A DNA stretch of 64,000 nucleotides from positions 1 through 64,000 of the forward strand of contig NZ_APND01000004.1 in the NCBI RefSeq assembly GCF_040361215.1. The letters run 5' to 3'. The DNA comes from Salinisphaera dokdonensis. GTDB lineage: Bacteria > Pseudomonadota > Gammaproteobacteria > Nevskiales > Salinisphaeraceae. A model generated the notes under the pieces. The model saw only the letters and a list, made by a program, of their open reading frames with translations. It was not told the DNA's origin and made no database searches. Each line of letters starts with the position of its first letter. Position 1 is the first letter of the stretch. The position numbers and the translations under genes were made by a program. Below, in pieces: positions 31,671-40,596 of the stretch.

Positions 31671-32450
31671 ATGGCTGAATTTCGACTGCCGAAGAATTCG
31701 CGGATTGCCAAGGGCAAGAAGTTCGATGCGCCCCAGGGTGCAACGAACACCAAGACGTTCCGCATCTACCGCTGGGAGCCCGAGTCGGGCGAAAACCCGC
31801 GCGTGGACAGCTTTACCATCGATCTCGACAAGTGCGGGCCGATGGTTCTCGATGCCGTCATCAAGATCAAGAACGAGGTCGACCCGACGTTGACCTTCCG
31901 CCGTTCCTGTCGTGAGGGCATTTGCGGCTCCTGCGCGTTCAATATCGACGGCAAGAACACGCTGGCCTGCACCACGCGTATCACCGACATCAGCGGCGAC
32001 GTGCGGATCTATCCGCTGCCGCATATGCCGGTGGTCAAGGATCTGGTGCCGGATCTCACGCACTTCTACGCCCAGCTCGAGTCCATCGAGCCGTGGATCA
32101 AGACCGACACGCCGGCACCGACCCGCGAGCGGCTGCAGACGCCGGAGGACCGTGCCAAGCTGGACGGCCTCTACGAATGCATCCTGTGTGCCTGCTGCTC
32201 CACGTCCTGCCCGAGCTACTGGTGGAATCCGGAGCGTTATCTGGGCCCGGCCGTGCTGCTGCAGGCGTACCGCTGGATCGTCGATTCGCGTGACGAGGCC
32301 ACGGGCGACCGGCTGGACGATCTGGAAGATCCGTTCAAGCTGTATCGGTGCCACACGATCATGAACTGCACCAATACCTGCCCGAAGGGTCTGAACCCGG
32401 CCAAGGCGATCGCCGAGACCAAGAAGCTGCTGCTCGAACGCCGCGGCTAG
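31671..32450 (+). CDS. sdhB: Succinate dehydrogenase iron-sulfur subunit
   Basis: A 259-residue subunit with all three cluster motifs. The [2Fe-2S] ligands lie in SCREGICGSC plus LAC (about residues 77-100), the [4Fe-4S] ligands in CILCACCSTSCP, and the [3Fe-4S] ligands in CHTIMNCTNTCPKG. It passes electrons from SdhA to quinone. It ends the sdhCDAB set and is followed by a terminator-like hairpin. Confidence 0.98.
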   Translation: MAEFRLPKNSRIAKGKKFDAPQGATNTKTFRIYRWEPESGENPRVDSFTIDLDKCGPMVLDAVIKIKNEVDPTLTFRRSCREGICGSCAFNIDGKNTLACTTRITDISGDVRIYPLPHMPVVKDLVPDLTHFYAQLESIEPWIKTDTPAPTRERLQTPEDRAKLDGLYECILCACCSTSCPSYWWNPERYLGPAVLLQAYRWIVDSRDEATGDRLDDLEDPFKLYRCHTIMNCTNTCPKGLNPAKAIAETKKLLLERRG

Positions 32451-32461
32451 CACGACCCGAT

Positions 32462-32493
32462 GCGGCCCGCCTTTGCGCGGGCCGCTTCATTTT
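32462..32493 (+). terminator. Terminator-like hairpin after sdhB
   Basis: gcggcccgc-ctttgc-gcgggccgc is a perfect 9-base stem followed by ttcattttc. The T-run is interrupted, so termination may be partial and allow read-through into sdhE. Confidence 0.75.
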
Positions 32494-32538
32494 CAACGCT
32501 GTTCCAATAGCCGATCTGGTCGGCCACCCGGGTAAAGC

Positions 32539-32796
32539 ATGAGCGAAAAATCGCGTATACGCTGGATGTGTCGTCGCGGCATGAAAGAGCTGGACGTGCT
32601 TCTCGAGCGCTTCATGGTCGCCGACTACGACGATCTGGACGCGCGCGAGCATGCCGCCCTGGTCGAGCTCGTCGAAATGGAAGATCCCGATCTCTACATG
32701 CTGGTCATGGGGCGCGCCGAGCCGGCGCATGACCTGCAGGCGGATCTGCTTTCGCGTATCCGTCAGTTCCAGCGGCCACAGGGCGTCGCCCGCTAG
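32539..32796 (+). CDS. sdhE: FAD assembly factor SdhE
   Basis: An 85-residue five-helix protein that promotes covalent attachment of FAD to SdhA. The conserved RGMKELDVLLERF segment (RGxxE, about residues 13-25) and the MEDPDLYMLVMG segment are present. It lies 88 bases after sdhB and six bases before ygfX. The sdhE-ygfX pair (cptBA) was once proposed as a toxin-antitoxin pair; flavinylation is the better established job. Confidence 0.95.
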   Translation: MSEKSRIRWMCRRGMKELDVLLERFMVADYDDLDAREHAALVELVEMEDPDLYMLVMGRAEPAHDLQADLLSRIRQFQRPQGVAR

Positions 32797-32801
32797 ACGC
32801 G

Positions 32802-33269
32802 ATGTCCAACCCTTTCGCGGATACGTTGCACGTGCGTGTGCACCCGTCCGCGACGCATCAGGCGTTGATCGTGCTGATGTACGGATTGGCCCTGATCGTA
32901 ACCGCCGCTTTAGCGCTTCATCGGCCGGTTCTCTTTGTTTTCCTGCCCTGTGTAGCCATCGCAGGCTGGCTGGCATGGCGACGTGCGCGCCTGCGTACCG
33001 AGCGCGCCATCGTGCGTCTGCGTGTCGGCGCCAACGGCATCTGGCATTGGCAGCAGCGCTCGGGTGAATGGCAATCCGGGCAGATCGCAAGCGCCGTATG
33101 CGTAGGCGATTGGCTCGTCTCGCTTGGACTGCGACGCGATTCTCGGCGTTTTTTCACGCGGCCATGTCTTCTTTTCTCCGATGCACTCTCCGATGTGGAC
33201 CATCGACATCTGCGAGCGCGCCTGACCATCACGGAGCTCGGCAGTTCTGCGACTCGCGATGCGCCCTGA
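32802..33269 (+). CDS. ygfX: YgfX-like membrane protein
   Basis: A 155-residue protein with two adjacent membrane helices near the N-terminus (about residues 20-52: ALIVLMYGLALIVTAALAL, VLFVFLPCVAIAGWLAW) and a soluble beta-rich C-terminal part (GIWHWQQRSGEWQSG, SLGLRRDSRRFF). Topology and position after sdhE identify the YgfX family, reported to act with SdhE and, in E. coli, to affect cytoskeletal proteins. Sequence conservation is low, so position counts for much of the call. Its end overlaps the next gene by 11 bases. Confidence 0.8.
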   Translation: MSNPFADTLHVRVHPSATHQALIVLMYGLALIVTAALALHRPVLFVFLPCVAIAGWLAWRRARLRTERAIVRLRVGANGIWHWQQRSGEWQSGQIASAVCVGDWLVSLGLRRDSRRFFTRPCLLFSDALSDVDHRHLRARLTITELGSSATRDAP

Positions 33270-34746
33270 TCGTCCTCGGTGCGGCTACACCCGCGTAATC
33301 GCAGCCTGCGTGGCGTTGGCTTGGGCAGCGCCGTCGATGGCCACCAATGCTCATGTCGAGTGGTCCGAATGCCCTGCGGTGGACACCCAGGGGAGCGCTG
33401 CCGAGATGCAATGTGGCTGGCTGCATACGGGCGAGAAGATCGAGGCAGCGCCGGTACGGCTTCGCTTTGCAGTGCTGCGCGCGCGACCGGGCCAAAGTGA
33501 CCGTGAGCCGGTCATTCATCTGCCTGGCGGGCCGGGGGAGAGTGCCGGCCTGAACCCGCAGGCGCTCGCAGGCTGGCGGCAATGGCAGCAACGCGCGGGT
33601 TGGCCGCACGATATCGTGCTTTTCGACCCGCGCGGTACGGGCGAAAGCCAGCCCCCTGTCCGCTGTAATTCCGGCGTGGTACCGCCGTGGCGCAACGTCG
33701 AAGCAACTATCGGAGAAGACGACAACGAGCTGACCCGCGAGGCCGCACGCGCGGCGCGCTGTCGGCGCCGACTGGGTGATGCCACGGCCGCCGCGCTGGG
33801 CCCGGACGCACAGTTGCGCGACCTGAAAGTGCTCATCGACGGTCTCGGGTTCAAGCGGGTCAACCTCTGGGCGGTTTCCTATGGCACCCGGCTGGCGCGC
33901 CTGTTCGAGAGCCGACATCCGCAGCGGGTAGCGTCATTGGTGCTGGATTCGCTGGTGCCGTTCACGGAGAACGAGCTGTTGGCGATGCCACGGCAACTGC
34001 AGGGCGCGATCGAGCAGCTTGCTGTCTTCTGTGATCAGCCGGCGAGCCGCTGCGCGTCGTCTGCGCCGGCACGTGCGATTGAAGCGTTGCTGGCGCGCTA
34101 CCGGAGATCACCTGCGGTTTTGCGGTTGGGCGATGCGCGCTGGGCAGGTCGGCGTTTCGAGGTCACGCCGTATCGGCTGCTGCTCATGATTCTGTTCGCG
34201 AGCTACGAGCCGGGCCGCAGTGCGGATACCGTGCAACGTATCGAACGGGCGCTCAGCGGTGATGCGGCGGCGCTCAGGCCGTTGGCTGCGCGCCTCGAAG
34301 GGCAGGCGCGCAACGACGATCGCAGCGAGCCGGTGTTCTGGAGTACTCGTTGCGCCCTCGACGGAAAGGAGGCCGATGAAGGTGCCTGGAGAGACGCTCT
34401 TGTCCAGGCGCCGCTGGTCGCGCCCTACGTGGCCCAGGCGCGCCAGGCGTCGGTCTGTGATCGGTGGCCCGTGCCCGAGGTCGAGCCGCCGGCGACTGGC
34501 GAGCAAGCAGGGACGCCGACGCTAGTCGTCTCCGGTACGGCGGATCGCATTACGCCGCCAGCCTGGAGCGACAGTTATGCCCTGGGTCGGCCAAACGTAA
34601 AGTGGGTCGATGTCCCCGGCGCGGCTCATGTTTCGACACTATCGAACGCCTGCGCACAGCGCGTCGTCGGGTCGTTTCTTCGAAGCCCGGAACAAACGCC
34701 GGTCGTCGACTGTACGAGCGAGGAGCCCGATCAGAGCGGGCGATAG
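33259..34746 (+). CDS. Exported alpha/beta hydrolase, proline iminopeptidase-like
   Basis: A 495-residue hydrolase. A likely signal peptide occupies residues 1-28 (after RPRCGYTRVIAAC, cleavage near PSMA). The oxyanion region HLPGGPGESAG (about 87-97), VLFDPRGTGES, the nucleophile elbow in WAVSYGTRLA, and a C-terminal TAP-like part with the acid Asp (VVSGTADRITPP) and His (PGAAHVSTLS) are present. Related enzymes release N-terminal amino acids or cleave tripeptides or esters; the true substrate is unknown. It overlaps ygfX by 11 bases and converges with nadB, overlapping it by 16 bases. Confidence 0.88.
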   Translation: MRPDRPRCGYTRVIAACVALAWAAPSMATNAHVEWSECPAVDTQGSAAEMQCGWLHTGEKIEAAPVRLRFAVLRARPGQSDREPVIHLPGGPGESAGLNPQALAGWRQWQQRAGWPHDIVLFDPRGTGESQPPVRCNSGVVPPWRNVEATIGEDDNELTREAARAARCRRRLGDATAAALGPDAQLRDLKVLIDGLGFKRVNLWAVSYGTRLARLFESRHPQRVASLVLDSLVPFTENELLAMPRQLQGAIEQLAVFCDQPASRCASSAPARAIEALLARYRRSPAVLRLGDARWAGRRFEVTPYRLLLMILFASYEPGRSADTVQRIERALSGDAAALRPLAARLEGQARNDDRSEPVFWSTRCALDGKEADEGAWRDALVQAPLVAPYVAQARQASVCDRWPVPEVEPPATGEQAGTPTLVVSGTADRITPPAWSDSYALGRPNVKWVDVPGAAHVSTLSNACAQRVVGSFLRSPEQTPVVDCTSEEPDQSGR

Positions 34747-36389
34747 ACCACGCCGAAGCCTGCGCGAGGTTCTACCTCGGGTGAGAGCACCGTATTCATC
34801 GCGCGCGGCAGTGTATGCGGATAGTCGCGGATGAAATGCAGGCCACGACTTTCGCGCCGATCCAGCGCGCTGCGAATGATCAGCTCCGCGACCTGGGCGA
34901 GATTGCGCAGTTCCAGCAACCCGGGGGTGACCCGGAAGCTGCCGTAATAGTCGTGGATCTCGCGCCGCAGCAGCTCTATACGATGCAACGCGCGCTCAAG
35001 TCGTTTGGTGGTACGAACGATGCCGACGTAGTCCCACATGAACCGGCGCAGCTCCTGCCAGTTATGGGCGACCACGACTTCCTCGTCGGAATCCTGTACG
35101 CGCGATTCGTCCCAGGCGGGCAGATCGATCGGCACGGGTCGTTCGTCGCGTTGTTCGATATCCGCAGCGGCCGCACTCGCATAGACGATGCATTCCAGCA
35201 GCGAATTGCTGGCCATGCGGTTGGCTCCGTGCAAGCCGGTGAAGGCGCATTCGCCGACGGCGTATACGCCGGCGATATCGGTACGCCCGGCGAGATCGGT
35301 GATCACACCGCCGCAGGTGTAATGCGCGGCGGGCACCACCGGCAAAGGATCACGACTCATGTCGAGGCCGAGTTCCAGACAGCGCTGGTTGATGCCCGGA
35401 AAATGCTTTTCGATGAAGGTCTTGTCGTGATGGCTGATATCCAGCCAGACATGCGGCTGGCCGGTACGCTTCATCTCCGCGTCGATCGCGCGCGCCACCA
35501 CGTCGCGCGGTGCGAGTTCGGCGCGTTTGTCGTGACGCGGCATGAAGCGGCTGCCGTCAGCCAGCCGCAGCACCGCGCCTTCGCCGCGCAGTGCTTCGCT
35601 GATCAGGAAGGACCGGGCCTCCGGGTGGAACAGGCAGGTCGGATGAAACTGCATGAATTCCATGTTCGCCACGCGCGCGCCGGCGCGCCAGGCCATGGCG
35701 ATGCCGTCGCCGCTGGCTGCGTGCGGGTTGCTGCTATAGAGATAGACCAGATTCGCGCCGCCGGTGGCCAGCACGGTCTGGTCTGCGGCGAAGGTGCGCA
35801 CGATATCGGCCTCGATATCCAGCACATAGACACCGCGACAGCGCCCGCGGGGCTCGCTGTCGTCGGCCATCATGATCAGTTCGACCGCCATGTGGTTCTC
35901 GAACACCGTGATCTGCGGCGTGTTCCGCGTCAGGCCTTCGAGCGTGGTCTCGACCGCACGGCCGGTGGCGTCCTCGGCATGGATGATGCGCCGATGGCTG
36001 TGCCCGCCTTCGCGATTCAGGTGATAGGCATAGCCGGCGTCGCCTTCGTTGCCGTCGGCGCGGGTAAACGGCACGCCGCGGTCGATCAGCCATTCGATGG
36101 CTTCGCGGGAGTGGGAGACCGTATGGCGCACGGCAGCTTCGTCGCACAGACCCGCGCCGGCATTGAGGGTATCGGCGACGTGCGCCTCGATACTGTCCTG
36201 CGCGTCGAGCACGGCCGAAATGCCGCCCTGGGCGTAAAGTGTGCTGCCTTCAGCCAGCGCGCCCTTGGAGATAACCGCGATCCGGCGGCCGCTGCCGGCC
36301 AGGCGCAGTGCGAGCGTAAGGCCTGCCGCGCCGCTGCCCACGACCACGACATCGAAGCTTTGGACGGAGTGTGGATCGGTCTCTGGCAT
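34731..36389 (-). CDS. nadB: L-aspartate oxidase
   Basis: A 552-residue flavoenzyme that oxidises aspartate to iminoaspartate, the first step of NAD synthesis. The FAD fold (VVVGSGAAGLTLALRLAG, about residues 14-31), GGISAVLDAQDS, the active-site region HYTCGGVITDL, and GLHGANRMASNSLLECIVYA are present. It is related to SdhA but lacks the covalent-FAD His. ATG 36389 is chosen; an earlier start at 36479 adds unlikely residues. It is divergent from rpoE, the arrangement seen in pseudomonads. Confidence 0.96.
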   Translation of the reverse strand: MPETDPHSVQSFDVVVVGSGAAGLTLALRLAGSGRRIAVISKGALAEGSTLYAQGGISAVLDAQDSIEAHVADTLNAGAGLCDEAAVRHTVSHSREAIEWLIDRGVPFTRADGNEGDAGYAYHLNREGGHSHRRIIHAEDATGRAVETTLEGLTRNTPQITVFENHMAVELIMMADDSEPRGRCRGVYVLDIEADIVRTFAADQTVLATGGANLVYLYSSNPHAASGDGIAMAWRAGARVANMEFMQFHPTCLFHPEARSFLISEALRGEGAVLRLADGSRFMPRHDKRAELAPRDVVARAIDAEMKRTGQPHVWLDISHHDKTFIEKHFPGINQRCLELGLDMSRDPLPVVPAAHYTCGGVITDLAGRTDIAGVYAVGECAFTGLHGANRMASNSLLECIVYASAAAADIEQRDERPVPIDLPAWDESRVQDSDEEVVVAHNWQELRRFMWDYVGIVRTTKRLERALHRIELLRREIHDYYGSFRVTPGLLELRNLAQVAELIIRSALDRRESRGLHFIRDYPHTLPRAMNTVLSPEVEPRAGFGVVYRPL

Positions 36390-36495
36390 GACGAATCGTG
36401 CTTGCGTCGATAGACTGAGCGCCCCGACGCGAGGCGTCCCATTCAAAATGGTTGGCGGGCAGATGACGGCTGGCAGCATAGCGCAAAATTGTCGC

Positions 36496-36521
36496 GAACT
36501 TATTGTTGAATCCGCGGTCTA
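36496..36521 (+). promoter_or_regulatory. Sigma-E-type promoter of rpoE
   Basis: gaactt (36496-36501), a 16-base spacer, then tcta (36518-36521) match the sigma-E consensus. It lies 90 bases before the rpoE ATG. Auto-activation of this operon by sigma-E is well known in relatives. Confidence 0.75.
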
Positions 36522-36610
36522 CGTGGGTATCGGCGATTTGACGCGCCACAAAGACGAGGTAATTGCGCGACGTTATTCTTGCTCTACGGTTAACTCGGCG
36601 CTGCATCTAG

Positions 36611-37186
36611 ATGACTGAAGACGTCAGCGACGAGCAACTGGTAGCCCGTGCCCAATCCGGCGACGACCGGGCGTTTGACTTGCTCATCCGCAAGTATCAG
36701 CACAAGGTCGTGAAACTGGTGGCCCGCTACGTAAATCCGGCGGACGCCCAGGATGTGGCACAGGAAGCCTTCATCAAGGCGTACAGGGCGCTGGGTGGAT
36801 TCAAGGGCAATAGCGCTTTCTATACATGGCTCTACAGAATATCCATCAACACGGCGAAGAACTTTCTGGTGGCCCGCTCACGCCGGCCGGCCAGTCAGGA
36901 CATCGACGTGGCGGATGCCGAGGCCTTCGGGCATACGGATCGTTTCTCGGAGCAGGACACGCCCGAGGCGTTGCTGGAGAGCGAAGAGATACGCGATGCC
37001 GTGATCGCGGCCATCGGCGAGTTGCCGGAGGATCTGCGTACGGCGATCATGCTCCGGGAACTAGACGGCATGAGCTACGAAGAGATCGCACAATCAATGG
37101 ATTGCCCAGTAGGTACGGTACGATCACGCATATTTCGTGCACGCGCGGCGATCGAGCAGAAACTGGTGTCCCTTTCGGACAAGTGA
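36611..37186 (+). CDS. rpoE: RNA polymerase sigma factor RpoE (AlgU-type)
   Basis: A 191-residue extracytoplasmic-function sigma factor for envelope stress. Region 2 (DDRAFDLLIRKYQHKVVKLV; DAQDVAQEAFIKAYRAL; FYTWLYRISINTAKNFL) binds the -10 element and core polymerase. Region 4 (LREL, then DGMSYEEIAQSMDCPVGTVR, SRIFRAR) binds the -35 element. Length and sequence match RpoE/AlgU. A sigma-E promoter lies upstream. It is followed by the anti-sigma gene after seven bases. Confidence 0.97.
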   Translation: MTEDVSDEQLVARAQSGDDRAFDLLIRKYQHKVVKLVARYVNPADAQDVAQEAFIKAYRALGGFKGNSAFYTWLYRISINTAKNFLVARSRRPASQDIDVADAEAFGHTDRFSEQDTPEALLESEEIRDAVIAAIGELPEDLRTAIMLRELDGMSYEEIAQSMDCPVGTVRSRIFRARAAIEQKLVSLSDK

Positions 37187-37193
37187 GGTCAGC

Positions 37194-37862
37194 ATGAACG
37201 AGCAGTTTTCCGCATTCCTGGACGGTGAAGCCACGCGCGACGAAGCCGATTCGGTGATCAGCGCATTGCTGCGCGACAATCAGCTGCGCGACAGCTGGGG
37301 TCGCCAGCACTGGCTTCGCACTACCTTGCGGGCGCACAGCGGCGAGGTTGCCGTACCGCTCGATCGTGACTTTTCGTCGCGGGTGATGGCTGCCATCTCC
37401 GAAGACAAGCCCGAATCCGTGGCTGCTCGCCGCGTGGTACCGATGCGTGTGGCTGCACGTCGGCGCTGGCGCAGCATGGCAGGGCTCGCCGCAGTCGCCT
37501 CGGCAGCCGGCATCGTGCTGCTGGTGAGCAATCCGCTGCAGCGCGATGGAGCGGGAGGAACCAGTCCCGGCGCGACCGTCGCCGCAAACGCCTCGCCCGT
37601 GTCGTCGGCCACGGCGGATGACGCCGGCGAGATGGTGGCCTCGAACGAGCTGTCCAGCGACATGCTTCGCAAGGCCGGCCCGAGCAACGCCGCCATTCAA
37701 CAGGGCCCGGCTGATCACTGGTCGGTTTCGGACCCGGACCTCGAAGACGAACTCAACGGCTATCTTGTCGAACACAATGGTCTGGCGCGCGGCTACGGCA
37801 TGTCCGGCACCACGCCCGGCTTTGTTCGCGTGGCCACCTATGGGCAGGAAACGACGCAGTGA
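37194..37862 (+). CDS. rseA: Anti-sigma-E factor RseA/MucA
   Basis: A 222-residue single-span inner membrane protein. The N-terminal anti-sigma domain (MNEQFSAFLDGEATRDEAD, then LRDNQLRDSWGRQHWLRTTL) holds RpoE. One membrane helix lies at about residues 94-112 (SMAGLAAVASAAGIVLLVS), and the periplasmic part (LEDELNGYLVEHNGLARGYG) binds RseB. Stress triggers its proteolysis and frees RpoE. ATG 37194 follows gaggtc. Its stop overlaps the rseB GTG. Confidence 0.95.
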   Translation: MNEQFSAFLDGEATRDEADSVISALLRDNQLRDSWGRQHWLRTTLRAHSGEVAVPLDRDFSSRVMAAISEDKPESVAARRVVPMRVAARRRWRSMAGLAAVASAAGIVLLVSNPLQRDGAGGTSPGATVAANASPVSSATADDAGEMVASNELSSDMLRKAGPSNAAIQQGPADHWSVSDPDLEDELNGYLVEHNGLARGYGMSGTTPGFVRVATYGQETTQ

Positions 37863-38854
37863 CACGAGCGCTTTCTGCGTTCCTATGGCTGTTCGTCTTT
37901 TCCGCGCTCGCCGGCGCTGCCTACGCCGCCGACGACGCTCCATCTGAAAGTTCGATCAACGACCTGCTCGGCCGCGCCTCCCAGGCCGTACGCAGCGAAA
38001 ACTACCGTGGGATTCTGGTTTACCTGCGAGAAGGTCAGCTCGACACGCTGCGCGTGACCCATCGCTACAGCGACGGTCTGGAGCAGGAGCGACTTGTATC
38101 GTTGACTGGCCAGCCGCGCGAAGTGATCCGCCGCGGTGGCGTGGTCACGTCGATTCTCCCCAATAACGAAGTCGTGCTTATATCGCGCCACAAACGCGAG
38201 AGCCTGCTCGGCAGCGTGGCGCAGTTCTCGGCCGATCGCATGCGCGAACATTACAGCGTGAGCGATATGGGCCAGCGTCGATTGGCCGATCGCATCGGCC
38301 GGCTGGTGCGGATCGAGCCGCGCGACAAGTACCGCTATGGCTATCGAATGCTCATCGATGAGCAGACCCAGTTGCCGCTCAAACTCGACCTCATGCGCGA
38401 CAACGACGTGCTCGAGCAGCTGATGTTCACGCAGATCGAATTTCCCGGATCGATTCCGGAAAGCGAGTTCGAGCCCGGCTACGACATCGAAGGCTTTCGC
38501 GTGGTCAAGCATCAGGCGGTTCAGGTCGAAGACAAACCGGTCCCCGAAGACGCCTGGCAGCCCACCGATCTGCCGCCCGGTTTCGAGCTGGCCGAAGACG
38601 GTGTGCGCCGCGTGACTGAATCCGGCTATGTACGCCAGATGCTGTTCACGGACGGCGTCGCCACGGTCTCCGCGTTCATTGCGCCGGAGGGCTTGCGCAA
38701 GCCGCTGGAAGGCGCGACGACCATGGGTGCGGTCAACGCGTTCGGCCACGTGGTAGAAGGCACGCAGATCACGGTGGTCGGCGAAGTGCCGGCGATCACC
38801 GTAGAGCAGATCGCTCGCAATCTCGTTCGCGAGACCAAGGCAGCCGGTAACTAA
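37859..38854 (+). CDS. rseB: Sigma-E regulatory protein RseB/MucB
   Basis: A 331-residue periplasmic protein that protects RseA from cleavage and senses mislocalised lipoproteins or lipopolysaccharide. A signal peptide (residues 1-22, to GAAYAA) is followed by the large lipid-binding domain (NYRGILVYLREGQLDTLRV, VVTSILPNNEVVLISRH) and the small C-terminal domain (LPPGFELAEDGVR, RQMLFTDGVATVSAFIAP). GTG start overlapping the rseA stop (GTGA). Confidence 0.95.
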   Translation: MTRALSAFLWLFVFSALAGAAYAADDAPSESSINDLLGRASQAVRSENYRGILVYLREGQLDTLRVTHRYSDGLEQERLVSLTGQPREVIRRGGVVTSILPNNEVVLISRHKRESLLGSVAQFSADRMREHYSVSDMGQRRLADRIGRLVRIEPRDKYRYGYRMLIDEQTQLPLKLDLMRDNDVLEQLMFTQIEFPGSIPESEFEPGYDIEGFRVVKHQAVQVEDKPVPEDAWQPTDLPPGFELAEDGVRRVTESGYVRQMLFTDGVATVSAFIAPEGLRKPLEGATTMGAVNAFGHVVEGTQITVVGEVPAITVEQIARNLVRETKAAGN

Positions 38855-38972
38855 CACTGATTCGTGACGGCGCGTGGACGCCTGCGCTAATGTCGGTGCC
38901 CGGTGGGCGGCCCAAGCGGCCGACCTCACGCTCAATATATTGATTGCCAGGCCACGGGAAGAGCGAATCGCC

Positions 38973-40472
38973 ATGAATATCCGCCCACGTTCCACGCAAG
39001 TTGCCGTGCTGCTGCTGATGCTGCTTGTCCTACTGGCTGGCTGCGGTGACGACGAGGCGCAGTCGACCCCGATCAGCGGCGGCCAATTGCCGGACTTCAC
39101 GGGGCTCGTGAAGCAGGCGTCGCCCGCGGTGGTGAATATCAGCGCTGTGCCGGCGGAAGACGAAGAAGCGGCGGGCAACTCGGACGAGGGCAGCGAGAAC
39201 CCGCTGGAAGGTTGGCTCAAGCGCTTCTTCGAGGATGGCCCGGGTCAGGGGCAGATGCCGCGACAAGGGCCGGGCGAGGGCGAGCGTTCGCCGTTGCCGA
39301 TGCCCCGCGGGCCGGGCGCGACGCCGCATCCGTCGCTGGGCTCCGGCTTCATCATCTCTTCGGACGGCTACATCCTCACCAATCGTCATGTCGTGGCGAA
39401 TTCGGGCCAGATCGTGGTCAAGCTCAACGATCGCCGTCAGTTGCTCGCCGAGGTGGTCGGTCAGGACAGCTATAGCGATCTTGCCGTGCTCAAGGTCAAT
39501 GCCAAGGATCTACCCACGGTGAAGATCGGCGATCCGGACAAGCTGCCGGTCGGATCCTGGGTCGTGGCCATCGGTTCGCCGTTCGGGTTCGAGACCTCGG
39601 TCACCGCGGGCATTGTCTCGGCCAAGCAGCGCAGTCTGGCCAGCGATCAATATGTGCCGTTCCTGCAGACCGACGTCGCCATCAATCCGGGCAACTCCGG
39701 CGGGCCGCTGTTCAATCTCAAGGGTGAGGTCGTGGGGATCAACTCCCAGATCTACAGCCAGACCGGCGGTTATCAGGGCGTGTCATTCGCCATCCCCATC
39801 GACATCGCGATGGATGTCGCCGGGCAGCTGCGCGAAAACGGCAGCGTTACCCGCGGCTGGCTGGGTGTGCAGATCCAGGACGTGGATCGGGAGCTGGCCG
39901 AGTCGTTCAAGCTCAAGCGTCCCGAAGGCGCACTGGTTGCCCGGGTGATGCCCGAATCGCCCGCGCAAGCGGCGGGCCTGCAGGCGGGCGATGTGATCCT
40001 GCTGTTCAACGATCATCCGGTGGATTCTGCAGCGGCGCTGCCACCGCTTGTGGGCACGGTCGAGCCGGGCCGCAGTGCCACGGTCACGGTACTGCGTGAC
40101 GGTGAGCGTGAGCAGATCGATGTCGAGATCGAAAAACTGCCCAAGGATCTCCTTGCCGGTGGGCCGACGAAAGACAAGGCTCCGGAGCAGGCGAAACAGC
40201 CCTTTGGCCTGACGCTGGAGTCTCTGGATACCGCGCAACGCCGCGAACTGGAACTGGAGCAGGGCGGCGTTCGCGTGACCGAGGTCGCCGAGGGCGCGGG
40301 CGCCGACGCGGGCCTGCAGCCGGGCGACGTTGTACTCGCGGTCGGGTCGAAGAATGTCGAAGACGTCGCCGCGCTGCGCAAGGCGCTCAAGACGGCCGAT
40401 GGCCCGGTCGCATTGCTGGTTCTGCGCGAGGGCAATCGGCTTTATCTGGCCATGCGTCCTGGAAAAGGTTGA
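38973..40472 (+). CDS. degP: DegP/MucD-type serine protease with lipoprotein-like N-terminus
   Basis: A 499-residue envelope protease and chaperone of the HtrA family. The catalytic triad is present: His in ILTNRHVVANSG, Asp in SYSDLAVLKVNA, and Ser in NPGNSGGPLFNLKG. Two PDZ domains follow (starting near LGVQIQDVDREL and VTEVAEGAGADAGLQPGD). The N-terminus has a hydrophobic stretch ending VLLAGCGDD, a lipobox, so the protein is probably a lipoprotein rather than freely periplasmic; Asp at +2 after the Cys could signal retention in the inner membrane. ATG 38973 is chosen because it directly precedes the signal. It is the last gene of the sigma-E operon and has a terminator. Confidence 0.94.
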   Translation: MNIRPRSTQVAVLLLMLLVLLAGCGDDEAQSTPISGGQLPDFTGLVKQASPAVVNISAVPAEDEEAAGNSDEGSENPLEGWLKRFFEDGPGQGQMPRQGPGEGERSPLPMPRGPGATPHPSLGSGFIISSDGYILTNRHVVANSGQIVVKLNDRRQLLAEVVGQDSYSDLAVLKVNAKDLPTVKIGDPDKLPVGSWVVAIGSPFGFETSVTAGIVSAKQRSLASDQYVPFLQTDVAINPGNSGGPLFNLKGEVVGINSQIYSQTGGYQGVSFAIPIDIAMDVAGQLRENGSVTRGWLGVQIQDVDRELAESFKLKRPEGALVARVMPESPAQAAGLQAGDVILLFNDHPVDSAAALPPLVGTVEPGRSATVTVLRDGEREQIDVEIEKLPKDLLAGGPTKDKAPEQAKQPFGLTLESLDTAQRRELELEQGGVRVTEVAEGAGADAGLQPGDVVLAVGSKNVEDVAALRKALKTADGPVALLVLREGNRLYLAMRPGKG

Positions 40473-40533
40473 ACGCAGCGACGCCTACGGCTGAAACGCC
40501 GGGGCGCGACGGCGTATACTGTGTGACTATCGC

Positions 40534-40564
40534 ATCGCCCCGGTTTTGCCGGGGCGATTGTTTT
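40534..40564 (+). terminator. Terminator after degP
   Basis: atcgccccgg-ttttg-ccggggcgat is a perfect 10-base stem followed by tgtttt. It separates the sigma-E operon from lepA. Confidence 0.93.
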
Positions 40565-40596
40565 ATGTCGCCATCGCGCGCCGCAATGAAGTCCTG

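Noticed and set aside
30291..32453. 720-codon open frame antisense to sdhA and sdhB
   Set aside because: Shadow of two highly conserved genes; composition is rich in Arg, His and Val as expected for antisense of GC-rich genes.
34815..36413. 532-codon open frame antisense to nadB
   Set aside because: Shadow of nadB; no family features.
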